A stretch of 50,224 nucleotides of DNA, from NCBI GenBank assembly GCA_022826925.1, contig JAJDTX010000133.1, forward strand, positions 1-50,224, given 5' to 3'. Within the stretch, counting starts at the first letter, position 1. Each line of letters begins with the position of its first letter. This DNA comes from Bryobacterales bacterium. GTDB lineage: Bacteria; Acidobacteriota; Terriglobia; Bryobacterales; UBA6623. The notes below the pieces were generated by a model that searched no databases, was not told where the DNA came from, and was given only the letters and a program-made list of their open reading frames with translations. The translations under genes and the position numbers were made by a program. This document shows, one piece after another, positions 35,165-43,060 of this stretch.

Positions 35165-36151
35165 ATGCCTGCCACCATATCCGGCGTTGGCTGCTACGTG
35201 CCGCCCAAGATCCTCAGCAACAAGGATCTCGAGAAGATCGTCGACACCTCGGAAGACTGGATCCGCACGCGGACCGGGATCGACGAACGCCGCATCGCCG
35301 AAGACGGCGTGGCCACGTCGGACCTAGCCACGAACGCGGCCTTGGAGGTGCTCGCCAAGACCGGCGTGGAGGCGACGGACATCGACGCCATCATCGTATG
35401 CACGGTCACGCCCGACATGTTTTTCCCGGCTACGGCCTGTCTGGTGCAGGATCGCATCGGAGCGAAGGGAGCGTGGGGCTTCGACTTGGTGGCGGCTTGC
35501 TCGGGCCTGTTGTACGGCCTTTCGACCGGCGCGCAGCTGGTAGCGTCCGGCAGCCACCGCCGAGTGCTGGTGATCGGAGCGGACACGATGTCGCGCATTA
35601 TCGACTACGAGGACCGCGCGACCTGCGTGTTATTCGGCGACGGAGCCGGCGCCTTTCTGGTAGAGCCCGCCCGCGATGGAGAGGGCGGCCTGATCGACTT
35701 CATCAACGAGGTTGACGGCTCCGGGGGCAAGTACTTGAGGATGCCTGCCGGTGGCAGCGCTCAGCCTGCGACGCACGAAACGATCGATGCCCGGCTGCAC
35801 TTCGTGCATCAAGACGGCCGCCAAGTCTACCGCTACGCAGTGGGCAAGATGTACGAGCTGTGCGTCAACGTGCTCGAGCGCAACGGGTATACGGCGGAGG
35901 ATGTGGATCTGCTGATCCCGCACCAAGCCAATCGGCGCATTATCACGTCGGTAGCCGAGCGCATGGGCTTGCCGTTGGAACGGACGCTGATCAACATCGA
36001 TCGCTACGGCAACACGACTGGCGGGACGATTCCGCTGGCCACGCGCGACGCGATTGACGCCGGCAAGCTCAAGAAGGGCGACCTGGTCCTTATGGCGGCT
36101 GTCGGGGCGGGCTTCACGGCGGGCGTATCGCTGTGGCGCTGGACGTACTAG
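35165..36151 (+). CDS. fabH: 3-oxoacyl-ACP synthase III (FabH)
   Basis: A 328-residue condensing enzyme that joins acetyl-CoA and malonyl-ACP to start fatty-acid synthesis. The active-site Cys is in VAACSGLLYGL, the His in LIPHQANRR and the Asn in YGNTTGGTIPLA, the standard Cys-His-Asn triad. Further marks are GVGCYVPPKILSNKDLEKIVDTSEDWI and ADTMSRIIDYEDR. ATG 35165 is the last start before the conserved MPATISGVG and the frame is open far upstream without meaning. It stands alone here, not in a fab cluster. A GC-rich stem-loop follows 34 bp after the stop. Confidence 0.95.
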   Translation: MPATISGVGCYVPPKILSNKDLEKIVDTSEDWIRTRTGIDERRIAEDGVATSDLATNAALEVLAKTGVEATDIDAIIVCTVTPDMFFPATACLVQDRIGAKGAWGFDLVAACSGLLYGLSTGAQLVASGSHRRVLVIGADTMSRIIDYEDRATCVLFGDGAGAFLVEPARDGEGGLIDFINEVDGSGGKYLRMPAGGSAQPATHETIDARLHFVHQDGRQVYRYAVGKMYELCVNVLERNGYTAEDVDLLIPHQANRRIITSVAERMGLPLERTLINIDRYGNTTGGTIPLATRDAIDAGKLKKGDLVLMAAVGAGFTAGVSLWRWTY

Positions 36152-36184
36152 GGCTCTGCGTATCGGCGAGCGCCCTGGGCCGGA

Positions 36185-36199
36185 GCCGGCCGCGCCGGC
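36185..36199 (+). terminator. GC-rich hairpin after fabH
   Basis: GCCGGC-CGC-GCCGGC, 34 bp after the fabH stop and inside a GC palindrome-rich stretch. There is no T-run, so the call is weak. Confidence 0.25.
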
Positions 36200-36232
36200 C
36201 GGGCCTGATTGGATATGGCATGCTGAGATACC

Positions 36233-36400
36233 GTGCTTGACCTGCTGATCCTTGCCGGATTCATGGTGCTGATTCTCGGCAGCGGCGTCTTTGCGACCAA
36301 CATCTACTGCCAGATCGCCTACAACCGCTGCCCCACCTGCGGCGCCTTGAACGCCAAGCGGCGCAGACAGTGCCGCAAGTGTTCTGCCCTGCTCGCCTGA
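36233..36400 (+). CDS. small membrane protein with zinc ribbon
   Basis: A 55-residue open frame from GTG 36233. Residues 3-22 are a membrane segment (LLILAGFMVLILGSGVF). They are followed by CPTCG at 33-37 and CRKC at 47-50, a CxxC-x10-CxxC zinc-ribbon pattern, with basic residues KRRR before the second pair. The cysteine spacing and the single helix support a genuine gene; a ribosome site is not clear, which lowers the confidence. Similar one-helix zinc ribbons occur in membrane protein quality-control or regulatory proteins; no function is assigned. It sits between fabH and the Rrf2 operator. Confidence 0.6.
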   Translation: MLDLLILAGFMVLILGSGVFATNIYCQIAYNRCPTCGALNAKRRRQCRKCSALLA

Positions 36401-36425
36401 TGTAGGCCTCGAACCGGGCCTTGGC

Positions 36426-36456
36426 CCGAATCCCTAGTAAAATAGTAGGGATTCGG
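36426..36456. promoter_or_regulatory. perfect Rrf2-type operator overlapping a promoter
   Basis: A perfect 11-bp inverted repeat, CCGAATCCCTA-N9-TAGGGATTCGG, whose spacer GTAAAATAG contains a TAAAAT -10-like box. The Rrf2 start codon follows only 2 bp after the repeat. Layout resembles IscR/Rrf2-type sites (TAAAAT in the centre) and suggests autoregulation of the downstream operon. Confidence 0.65.
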
Positions 36457-36457
36457 C

Positions 36458-36889
36458 ATGGACGTTTCCGTGAAAGGCGAGTATGCCCTCCGAGCGGTGT
36501 TCGAGCTGTCCCGCCACGGCCGGCCCGAACCGGTCAAGATCGCCAAGATCGCGGAGCGGCAGAAGATCCCGCAGAAGTTCTTGGAAATGATCCTTGCCCA
36601 GCTCAAGCAAGGCGGCTACCTCGGATCCCGTCGCGGCGTTGATGGGGGCTACTTCTTGGCCCGGCCTCCCGATCAGATCACCGTGGGCGACATCCTGCGC
36701 CAGATCGACGGTCCGTTCCAGCCTGCCAAGCGTCCGTTCGCGGACGAACCGACGGACTCGCCGTTTCCGGAGATGTGGGATCGCGTCGAGCGCGCGCTGT
36801 CGTGCGTGATCGACCGAACGACCTTCGCCGACTTGGTAGAGCGCTGGCGGCAGCGGCGCGTGAAGGGCATTCCCAACTGGCAGATCTAG
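36458..36889 (+). CDS. Rrf2-family regulator, CymR-like
   Basis: A 143-residue winged-helix regulator of the Rrf2 family (VKGEYALRAVFELSR, QKIPQKFLEMILAQLKQGGYLGSRRGVDGGYFLARP). The C-terminal part (MWDRVERALSCVIDRTTFADL) resembles CymR. The three Fe-S cysteines of IscR/NsrR are absent; the only Cys is in ALSCVI. CymR of Bacillus is known to act with CysK to sense O-acetylserine, and cysK starts 2 bp downstream here. A near-perfect operator directly precedes the ATG, so it probably represses itself and the cysK-lipA-lnt operon according to cysteine status. The ATG at 36458 is the only start that keeps the family's N-terminus. Confidence 0.88.
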   Translation: MDVSVKGEYALRAVFELSRHGRPEPVKIAKIAERQKIPQKFLEMILAQLKQGGYLGSRRGVDGGYFLARPPDQITVGDILRQIDGPFQPAKRPFADEPTDSPFPEMWDRVERALSCVIDRTTFADLVERWRQRRVKGIPNWQI

Positions 36890-36891
36890 CC

Positions 36892-37848
36892 ATGGCTCGC
36901 ATTTACGCTGACAACTCCCTGGCCATCGGCGGCACTCCGCTGGTCCGCCTGCGCCGCGTTGTTGGCCAGGCCAAGGCTACCGTATTGGCCAAGGTCGAGG
37001 GCCGCAACCCCGCCTACTCGGTCAAGTGCCGCATCGGGGCGTCCATGATCTGGGACGCGGAGCGGAGCGGCGCGCTCAAGCCGGGGATGGAGCTGGTAGA
37101 GGCCACCAGCGGCAATACGGGCATCGCCTTGGCGTTCGTGGCGGCCGCGCGCGGCTATAAGCTGATGATCGCCATGCCATCCAACTACAGCGCCGAGAGG
37201 CGTCGCGTGCTCAAGCTGCTCGGCGCCGATCTGGAGCTGACGCCGGAGGAAGACGGCATGTATGGAGCGGTCGAGCACGCACGCGCACTGGTGCGCGACA
37301 ATCCCGGCCGCTACCTGATGCTTCAGCAGTTCGAGAATCCGGCCAATCCGCGCATCCACTACGAGACGACGGGCCCCGAGATTTGGGACGACACCGATGG
37401 CGAAGTGGACGTGCTCGTGTCCGGGGTAGGCACGGGCGGCACCATTAGCGGGATCTCGCGTTACTTCAAGCAGAAGCGGAACCGTCCGATCCTCAGCGTG
37501 GGCGTGGAGCCGGAATGCAGCCAGGTCATCCGACAGCATCTCTCCGGAGAGCCTGCTGACCCGGGCATAACCGCGATCCAAGGGATTGGTGCCGGGTTCA
37601 TACCGAAGACGCTAGACCTGGATCTGCTGGATCGTATCGAGGCAGTCTCCGACGATGAAGCGGTCGAGTATGCCCAGCGCCTTGCCCGCGAAGAGGGCCT
37701 GCTCAGCGGAATCTCGTGCGGAGCGGCGGTGGCCGTTGCCTGTCGCTTGGCGAACCAGCCGGAATTCGAAGGCAAGACGATCGTGACGATTCTGCCGGAT
37801 GCCGGTGAGCGCTATCTCACCAGCTCTCTTTTCAGCGGCATTTCGTGA
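36892..37848 (+). CDS. cysK: cysteine synthase (O-acetylserine sulfhydrylase)
   Basis: A 318-residue PLP enzyme that makes cysteine from O-acetylserine and sulfide. PLP lysine in NPAYSVKCRIG (about K44), substrate loop TSGNTGIAL, phosphate-binding loop GVGTGGTISG. The sequence is closest to E. coli-type CysK (LLSGISCGAAVAVA at the C-terminal side). It starts 2 bp after the Rrf2 gene and overlaps lipA, so the operon joins cysteine supply with lipoate synthesis, which consumes sulfur. The ATG at 36892 is chosen because the family begins MARIYADNS. Confidence 0.95.
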   Translation: MARIYADNSLAIGGTPLVRLRRVVGQAKATVLAKVEGRNPAYSVKCRIGASMIWDAERSGALKPGMELVEATSGNTGIALAFVAAARGYKLMIAMPSNYSAERRRVLKLLGADLELTPEEDGMYGAVEHARALVRDNPGRYLMLQQFENPANPRIHYETTGPEIWDDTDGEVDVLVSGVGTGGTISGISRYFKQKRNRPILSVGVEPECSQVIRQHLSGEPADPGITAIQGIGAGFIPKTLDLDLLDRIEAVSDDEAVEYAQRLAREEGLLSGISCGAAVAVACRLANQPEFEGKTIVTILPDAGERYLTSSLFSGIS

Positions 37849-38761
37849 CCCTGCGGTGGACCTGATCCAGATCGAGCCGGAGCCGGGTCGCGACCGCGCC
37901 GGACGCCTGCCGCCTTGGCTGCGCAAGCCCGCGACGGACTTCGGCGCCGTCCATGATCTGAAGGTCGAGCTTAGGCGGCGCGGACTGCACACGGTTTGCG
38001 AATCCGCGCGCTGCCCCAACATGCACGAGTGCTTCTCGCGCGGGACGGCGACGTTCATGATCTTGGGCAACACCTGCACTCGCACGTGCGGCTTCTGCGC
38101 GGTGCCGCAAGGCATGCCCGGAGCGCTGGATCCGCGAGAACCCGCGCAAGTGGCCGCTATGGCGCGCGCCATGGACCTGCGCCAAGTCGTGATCACGAGC
38201 GTGAATCGCGACGACCTGCCCGATGGCGGTTCGGTCCACTTCGCGGCTACCGTGCGAGCGGTCAAGCGCGCGCTGCCGCGGGTACGCGTCGAAGTGCTTG
38301 TGCCGGACTTCCTCGGCGATCTCGACGCTGTCGCGAGGGTCTTGGAATCCGGTTGCGATGTTTTCAACCACAACATGGAGACGGTGGCCCGCCTCTACCG
38401 GCGCGTCAGGCCGCAGGCCGATTACTCCCGCTCGTTGGAGGTACTGCAGTTCGCCCGCTCGCGCGCGCCGGAAGTCCTGACAAAGTCGGGGCTGATGGTT
38501 GGTCTCGGAGAGTCTGAAGCGGAGGTCAGGGGCTTGCTCGGCGATCTGCGTTCGGTGGGCGCTGACGTGGCCACCATCGGGCAGTATCTGCAGCCGAAGC
38601 GGCGGAGGCTGCCGGTCGTTGAGTACGTTCGTCCCGAGGTGTTCGACGGATATCGGGACTTCGGCATGTCGATTGGGTTCCGTGCGGTGTTCAGCGGGCC
38701 TTTCGTGCGCAGTTCGTACATGGCCGAAGCGGTACACGCGGAGGTCGCTGCGGGGCGATGA
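37799..38761 (+). CDS. lipA: lipoyl synthase
   Basis: A 320-residue radical-SAM enzyme that inserts two sulfur atoms into octanoyl domains. The auxiliary cluster ligands lie in CESARCPNMHEC, the SAM cluster in CTRTCGFC, with family blocks TSVNRDDLPDGGS, FNHNMETV and VRSSYMAE near the C-terminus. The frame opens at ATG 37799 within the end of cysK (50-bp overlap); GTG 37856, just after the cysK stop, is the alternative and would give 301 residues, also a normal length. I report the longer form. Its stop overlaps the lnt start (ATGA). Confidence 0.93.
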   Translation: MPVSAISPALFSAAFRDPAVDLIQIEPEPGRDRAGRLPPWLRKPATDFGAVHDLKVELRRRGLHTVCESARCPNMHECFSRGTATFMILGNTCTRTCGFCAVPQGMPGALDPREPAQVAAMARAMDLRQVVITSVNRDDLPDGGSVHFAATVRAVKRALPRVRVEVLVPDFLGDLDAVARVLESGCDVFNHNMETVARLYRRVRPQADYSRSLEVLQFARSRAPEVLTKSGLMVGLGESEAEVRGLLGDLRSVGADVATIGQYLQPKRRRLPVVEYVRPEVFDGYRDFGMSIGFRAVFSGPFVRSSYMAEAVHAEVAAGR

Positions 38762-40281
38762 GCCGCTTCCCGCAACCGTCTCGCAGACTTGCCATCGCGC
38801 TGGCCGCGGCAGCGCTCAGCGGCCTGCTGCAGGTCTTGGTCTTCCCACGCTTTTCGTGGGACTGGCTTGCTCCGGTGTGCCTGGTGCCCTTGCTGTTGGT
38901 GCTGAAGGGCCTTGCCTGGCCGGAAAGGCTTGTCGTCGGCTTGCTCTCCGGCGCCGTCTTTTGGGCCGGCGTCGGCTACTGGATCTACGCGGTGATGCGG
39001 GACTACGCCGGCATCACGCCGCTTGTCGCCGGACTGCTGTACATCGCGTTCTTTCTTGCCATGGCGATCCAGCCGGCGGCGTTCGGCGCGCTGGCCGGTC
39101 CGTTCCTCGGATCGCCTTGGGCCGTGCCCGCCGTGGCCGTGCTGTGGGTTGCGATCGAGGGATCCTACCAGCACTTTTTCTTCACTTGGCTGCAGCTGGG
39201 CAACGCCGCGGTCGAATTTCCGCTGCCCCACGTGCTGCGCCTCGCGCCCTGGGCCGGCATCTACGGCCCGTCGCTGGTCTTCGCCGTTCCGAATACCGCG
39301 GTTGCGGTCGCGATCCTGAATCGTTCCGCGCGACCGCTGCTGGCCCTGCTGCCGCTGGCCGGGCTCGTCCTGCTGCCGGCTCTGCCCGGGCCCGGTCCGC
39401 AGCGGGAAGTCGCGCGTCTGATCCAGCCGAACGTCCACCCCGATCTGATCAAGGCTGGCTGGCTGGCCGAGAACGGCACCGCACACTTGGCCGAGATGCT
39501 GGAAATGTCCAAGGCTCCCTCGCCGGGAGCACCGCCCACCCTGCTGGTATGGCCCGAGTACCCGGTGTCGGCGTACTACTACGACGACGCTGCCTCGAGA
39601 GCGTTCCTCGAGCGGGTGGCGCGCGAGTCCGGGGCGGCGTTCATCTTCAACACCATCTCGTTCGAGGACGGCGATCGCGCACGACCCCAGAACTCCAGCG
39701 TTACCCTGGATCGCAACGGCAACCGGTTGTCGTCGTACTCCAAGATCCACTTGGTACCCTTCGGGGAATTCGTGCCGTGGCCGTTCCATCTGTTCGTGGA
39801 GAAGATCACGATGCAGGCCGGCATGTTCCGTCCGGGCAATCAGATCTCCGTCGCGACCGTGGGCACTCACGGGATCGGCACGTTCATTTGCTACGAGTCG
39901 GTCTTCGCCAACTCGATTCGCAAGTTCACCCGCGACGGAGCCGAGCTGCTGGTGAACATCTCGAACGACAGCTGGTACGCTCGCAGCGCCGCTCGAGACC
40001 AGCACCTGCTGGTGGCGCGCATGCGAGCCGTCGAGAACGGGCGCTGGATCCTGCGCGCCACCAACGATGGGGTAACCACCGCAATCGATCCTGCCGGGCG
40101 GGTCGATGCAGACCTGCCTTCCTATGTGCAGGACACGCTGGATGCGGGCTTTGACTATCGGTCGGAGTTGACGGGCTTCGTGCGGTACGGCGAGTGGCTC
40201 TGGTGGCTCTGCCTGGTGGCCACGGCGGCGATGCTTGCACGGGCCTACGCAGCGGTTCGACGCAACGCATTGCGTAGCTGA
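38758..40281 (+). CDS. lnt: apolipoprotein N-acyltransferase
   Basis: A 507-residue inner-membrane enzyme that adds the third acyl chain to lipoproteins. Several membrane segments occupy about residues 10-220, then a nitrilase-like domain with the catalytic triad Glu (VWPEYPV), Lys (YSKIHLVPFGEFVPW) and Cys (FICYESVFA), and a C-terminal membrane segment. All three catalytic residues are present. It overlaps lipA by 4 bp and in many genomes precedes prfB; here about 690 bp of extra DNA with an antitoxin gene separates it from the functional prfB. A stem ACGCAA/TTGCGT overlaps the end of the gene. Confidence 0.93.
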   Translation: MSRFPQPSRRLAIALAAAALSGLLQVLVFPRFSWDWLAPVCLVPLLLVLKGLAWPERLVVGLLSGAVFWAGVGYWIYAVMRDYAGITPLVAGLLYIAFFLAMAIQPAAFGALAGPFLGSPWAVPAVAVLWVAIEGSYQHFFFTWLQLGNAAVEFPLPHVLRLAPWAGIYGPSLVFAVPNTAVAVAILNRSARPLLALLPLAGLVLLPALPGPGPQREVARLIQPNVHPDLIKAGWLAENGTAHLAEMLEMSKAPSPGAPPTLLVWPEYPVSAYYYDDAASRAFLERVARESGAAFIFNTISFEDGDRARPQNSSVTLDRNGNRLSSYSKIHLVPFGEFVPWPFHLFVEKITMQAGMFRPGNQISVATVGTHGIGTFICYESVFANSIRKFTRDGAELLVNISNDSWYARSAARDQHLLVARMRAVENGRWILRATNDGVTTAIDPAGRVDADLPSYVQDTLDAGFDYRSELTGFVRYGEWLWWLCLVATAAMLARAYAAVRRNALRS

Positions 40282-40293
40282 AACAACTCTTTC

Positions 40294-40392
40294 GGAACCA
40301 TGATGCTGGGCGAGCCACGGCGTGTGCTCGAGGCTGTTCACGCCCACGCGCGCCTTGTCGGGGCGTGTCGTCGATGCCGCAACTGGTCGGCG
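40294..40392 (+). pseudogene. diverged duplicate of the prfB 5' end
   Basis: From GGAACCATG (ATG at 40300) this sequence aligns without gaps to the start of prfB (ATG at 40995): about 74% identity over the first 87 bases by hand count. Many differences fall at third codon positions. In the copy the frameshift site CTTTGAC has changed to CGTCGATG and no TGA is in place. It cannot encode RF2 and runs into the stop of the antitoxin gene on the other strand. The repeat unit spacing is 695 bp. Confidence 0.65.
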
Positions 40393-40395
40393 CGC

Positions 40396-40659
40396 TCAAT
40401 CGCCCGCATGCAGGTCGTCAAGTAGCGCCTGTACGCTACCGAATCGTGGCAAGTCGCCCTTGCGTGCTTCTCTCATCGCCTCGATGGTGGCCTCGTTGGG
40501 AACCAGTGGCGCGAACGGAAGAGCCTTTTCCGCCGCTACCTTGACTAGCAGTAAACGCACAGCGTCTGGCACGGTCAGGCCCATGGAGGCCAGCACGACG
40601 GATGCTTCTTCCTTCACTGCTGCATCGACGCGGGCCTGAACAAGTTGATCGCCAGCCAT
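40396..40659 (-). CDS. RelB/DinJ-type antitoxin without a toxin
   Basis: An 87-residue ribbon-helix-helix antitoxin (QLVQARVDAAVKEEASVVLASMGLTVPDAVRLLLVKVAAEKALPF) with the PNxxTIxAMxEARxGxL-type C-terminal toxin-neutralising part (VPNEATIEAMREARKGDLPRF). The family partner is a RelE/YafQ toxin encoded downstream on the same strand. Here the next 115 bp to the lnt stop hold only the prfB duplicate and no toxin frame. I took ATG 40659 because family members begin close to MAGDQ; in-frame starts at 40686 and 40806 would include the operator-like palindrome. It may be an antidote relic or cross-acting antitoxin. Confidence 0.8.
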   Translation of the reverse strand: MAGDQLVQARVDAAVKEEASVVLASMGLTVPDAVRLLLVKVAAEKALPFAPLVPNEATIEAMREARKGDLPRFGSVQALLDDLHAGD

Positions 40660-40679
40660 GGATTCTTTTCCCGTCTTGT

Positions 40680-40692
40680 ATGACATTGTCAT
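40680..40692. promoter_or_regulatory. antitoxin operator ATGACA-T-TGTCAT
   Basis: A perfect 6-1-6 palindrome 21 bp before the antitoxin start. Such palindromes are typical autoregulatory sites of RelB-type antitoxins. The remaining DNA up to prfB at 40994 (about 300 bp) holds no gene I can recognise, only open frames without homology. Confidence 0.45.
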
Positions 40693-40994
40693 GCACATGG
40701 CCACCGGGGGCAGAGCAGTCGTGTCCAAAGAGGCGACCCTGAACGGGAATTCGGTTTCCAACCAGAGCTGAACAAGGTCATCGTGAATCGGGAACAGCAA
40801 TGCCACACTGACCGTCCTGGATCGGGCTCGCCGGTCTGCGCGGCGGTGCCGTCTGACCGTGACCGATTAGCCTTGGGCGCTTCCGTCGACGTGCCGTCCC
40901 AGTGCTCCATGCAGGGCTGCGATCCGTCGTGCGAGCGGCGCACAGCAGAGGTGTCGAACAGGTCTGCGACAATAGAAGCAAGCCCTTTGGAACC

Positions 40995-42126
40995 ATGATC
41001 CTAGACGAACTACAGCGTGAGTTTGAGGCCGTGCGCGCCCGCGCGCACGTTGTCCGGGGGTATCTTTGACGCCGCGGCTGGCGAGCGCGAGCTAGCCGAG
41101 ATCGAGAAGCGGATCGCGGACCCGGCCTTTTGGACCGACCCAACCAATAGCCAGCGAGTGCTGCGCGAGCGCAAGCGCGTGGCTCGCGTTGTGGAGACCG
41201 ACAAGGAGATAGCGGCTGCGGTTGGAGATCTAGAGGCATTCTTGGAGCTGGCCGGCGAGGGCGAGCCCGTCGAGGACGAATGCGCCGCAGACCTGAAGGC
41301 TCTGGGCGTACGGCTCGACGAGATTGAGACTGAGTCGTTGCTCAGCGGAGAGCATGACAGTTCGAATGCGATCCTCACCCTGAACGCAGGGGCAGGTGGC
41401 ACCGAGGCCCAAGACTGGGCGCAGATGCTACAGCGCATGTACTTGCGCTGGGCTGAGCGCAAGGGCTTCAAGTGCGAGATCACAGACGAACAGGCTGGAG
41501 AGGAAGCCGGCATAAAGTCGGCTTCCCTAGTCATCAAGGGCGAAAACGCCTATGGACTGATTCGGTCGGAAGTGGGGGTGCATCGCTTGGTGCGGATCTC
41601 GCCGTTCGATTCCAACGCCCGCAGGCACACCTCGTTCGCGTCGGTTTCAGCCTATCCGGAAATTGACGACACGATTGAGATCGACATTCGGCCGGACGAG
41701 CTGCGCATCGACACCTACCGAGCCAGCGGGGCCGGCGGCCAGCACGTCAACATGACCGATTCCGCGGTGCGCATCACGCACCTGCCGACGAACATCGTCG
41801 TGCAATGCCAGAACGAGCGATCGCAGCACAAGAACAAGGCGACTGCGATGAAGCAGCTCCGGTCCAGGCTGTACGATCTCGAGTTGCGCAAGAAGCGCTC
41901 GGAGGCACAGAAGATCGAGGCGGCCAAGTTGGACATCGACTTCGGCAGCCAGATTCGCAACTACGTGCTGGCACCGTATCGATTGGTCAAGGATCTGCGT
42001 AGCCAGATGGAAATGGGCGATGTTGACCGGGTGCTGGACGGAGACTTGGATCGCTTCATGCACGCCTATCTGGTCTACGCCAAGACCGGCCGGACCGTGA
42101 ACGACGAGACTAGGGTTCCGGCGTAG
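40995..42126 (+). CDS. prfB: peptide chain release factor 2, programmed +1 frameshift
   Basis: RF2, which terminates translation at UGA and UAA. It starts at ATG 40995 ([18 protein letters not shown]), reads 24 codons to an in-frame TGA at 41067-41069, and continues in the +1 frame from 41068, giving about 376 residues. The anticodon-like SPF is in [12 protein letters not shown] and the catalytic GGQ in [10 protein letters not shown]. The family CNERSQ-like block is [18 protein letters not shown]. Without the frameshift no valid N-terminus exists, since the frame from 41017 begins with an unrelated leader. A degenerate copy of the 5' end lies at 40294-40392, and a 15-bp palindrome follows the stop. 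Confidence 0.95.
41055..41070 (+). promoter_or_regulatory. prfB frameshift site CGGGGGTATCTTTGAC
   Basis: The site reads CGG GGG TAT CTT TGA C. Established knowledge for E. coli prfB is AGG GGG TAT CTT TGA C: an internal Shine-Dalgarno-like element, a slippery CTT and a TGA, so that RF2 level controls its own synthesis. The match differs by a single base. Confidence 0.95.
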
Positions 42127-42145
42127 GGCCACACTCGGCGTGCCC

Positions 42146-42160
42146 CTTGGAACTTCCAAG
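42146..42160. promoter_or_regulatory. CTTGGAA-C-TTCCAAG palindrome after prfB
   Basis: A perfect 7-1-7 palindrome 20 bp after the prfB stop and 106 bp before the HicB-like start. It could be the operator of a former hicAB locus or part of a terminator; no T-run follows. Confidence 0.35.
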
Positions 42161-42265
42161 CCTTGTCGCCTGCCTGCAAGCCCGGAATCCGACCGGACGG
42201 AGATCGGCAGGAGCCTGCTCAATGCAACGCTCAAGGATCTGGGAATCGAGAAGGGGGATTCTAAC

Positions 42266-42733
42266 GTGAGGTACGCCTATCCATGCCAGATCAACCGTCA
42301 TGAAGGAGACGAGTTCGTGGTGTCCTTCCCGGACGTGGAAGGAGCAAACACCAGCGGCAGTGACCGGGTCGAGGCGCTGGAAATGGCGGCGGACGCGCTG
42401 TCTGCGGCCCTCGGAATGTACGTGGATCTCCATCTGGCCATCCCGGTGCCGAGCGCGGTACTGGACGGGCAGGAAGCGGTCGCGGTGGACCCGGTGACGG
42501 CGGCCAAGCTGGAGCTCTACACCGCGATGCGAGACCAAGGCGTTACTGAGCGCGCCCTCGCGAAACGGCTCGGGCTGTCCGATACCACCGCGGGACGGTT
42601 GACCGATCCTGACCACCGCTCGCACATCGGCCTTGTCTCGAAGGCCCTGCGGTCGGTCGGACGGGGGCTCGTGATCGAGGGCCGCGCCGGCCCCGGCAGG
42701 GTTCCCAGTTCGGTGCTTGGCTCTAAGGCGTGA
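42266..42733 (+). CDS. HicB-like antitoxin with C-terminal HTH
   Basis: A 155-residue protein. Residues about 1-75 are a degenerate HicB/RNase-H-like fold (RYAYPCQINRHEGDEFVVSFPDVEGANTSGSDRVEALEMAADAL). Residues about 88-125 form a helix-turn-helix (AMRDQGVTERALAKRLGLSDTTAGRLTDPDHRSHI). This is the HicB antitoxin layout. GTG 42266 follows AAGGGGG at 42250-42256, a clear ribosome site. No complete HicA gene precedes it; the upstream frame reads TEIGRSLLNATLKDLGIEKG, which resembles a HicA C-terminus (see findings). The adjacent palindrome may be the original operator. Confidence 0.78.
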   Translation: MRYAYPCQINRHEGDEFVVSFPDVEGANTSGSDRVEALEMAADALSAALGMYVDLHLAIPVPSAVLDGQEAVAVDPVTAAKLELYTAMRDQGVTERALAKRLGLSDTTAGRLTDPDHRSHIGLVSKALRSVGRGLVIEGRAGPGRVPSSVLGSKA

Positions 42734-42903
42734 GCCGGACGGAAACCCTCCCCGTCCCGTGACGCTGATGGATCTCCCTGTTCGGCCCCAAAAGATGTCG
42801 GGGTCCTGCTCAGGCCCGCCCGCGGTCGAACGGCCAGCCCCGGCGTGAGGACAGGAACGCTCGAGAACCGTCGACCGAGGGGTTTGGTGGATGTTCCAGA
42901 ACC

Positions 42904-43060
42904 ATGCAGATCGAAAATACCAATTTGGATTTGCATGCTAGATTGCAGAATATTCCTGAATATCGTAATGGCAACAAACGAATGCCATGCACATTGAGCG
43001 AGGCAAGTTCCGCAGCGAGTAGAACCACACGCTTGCCATTCGGCGTACGATTCTCTTACC
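42904..43060. other. AT-rich island in gene-free gap
   Basis: Between the HicB-like gene and the M48 gene (gap 42734-43125), about 150 bp are far richer in A and T than the surroundings (for example TATCGTAATGGCAACAAACG). A short frame (ATG 42904, 61 codons) lies here, but without recognisable motif or ribosome site. It may be a relic or a regulatory region, foreign in origin. Confidence 0.35.

Noticed and set aside
40693..40806. Upstream extension of the RelB frame (MALLFPIHDDLVQLW...)
   Set aside because: It would translate across the operator-like palindrome and is outside the RelB/DinJ family; start at 40659 kept.
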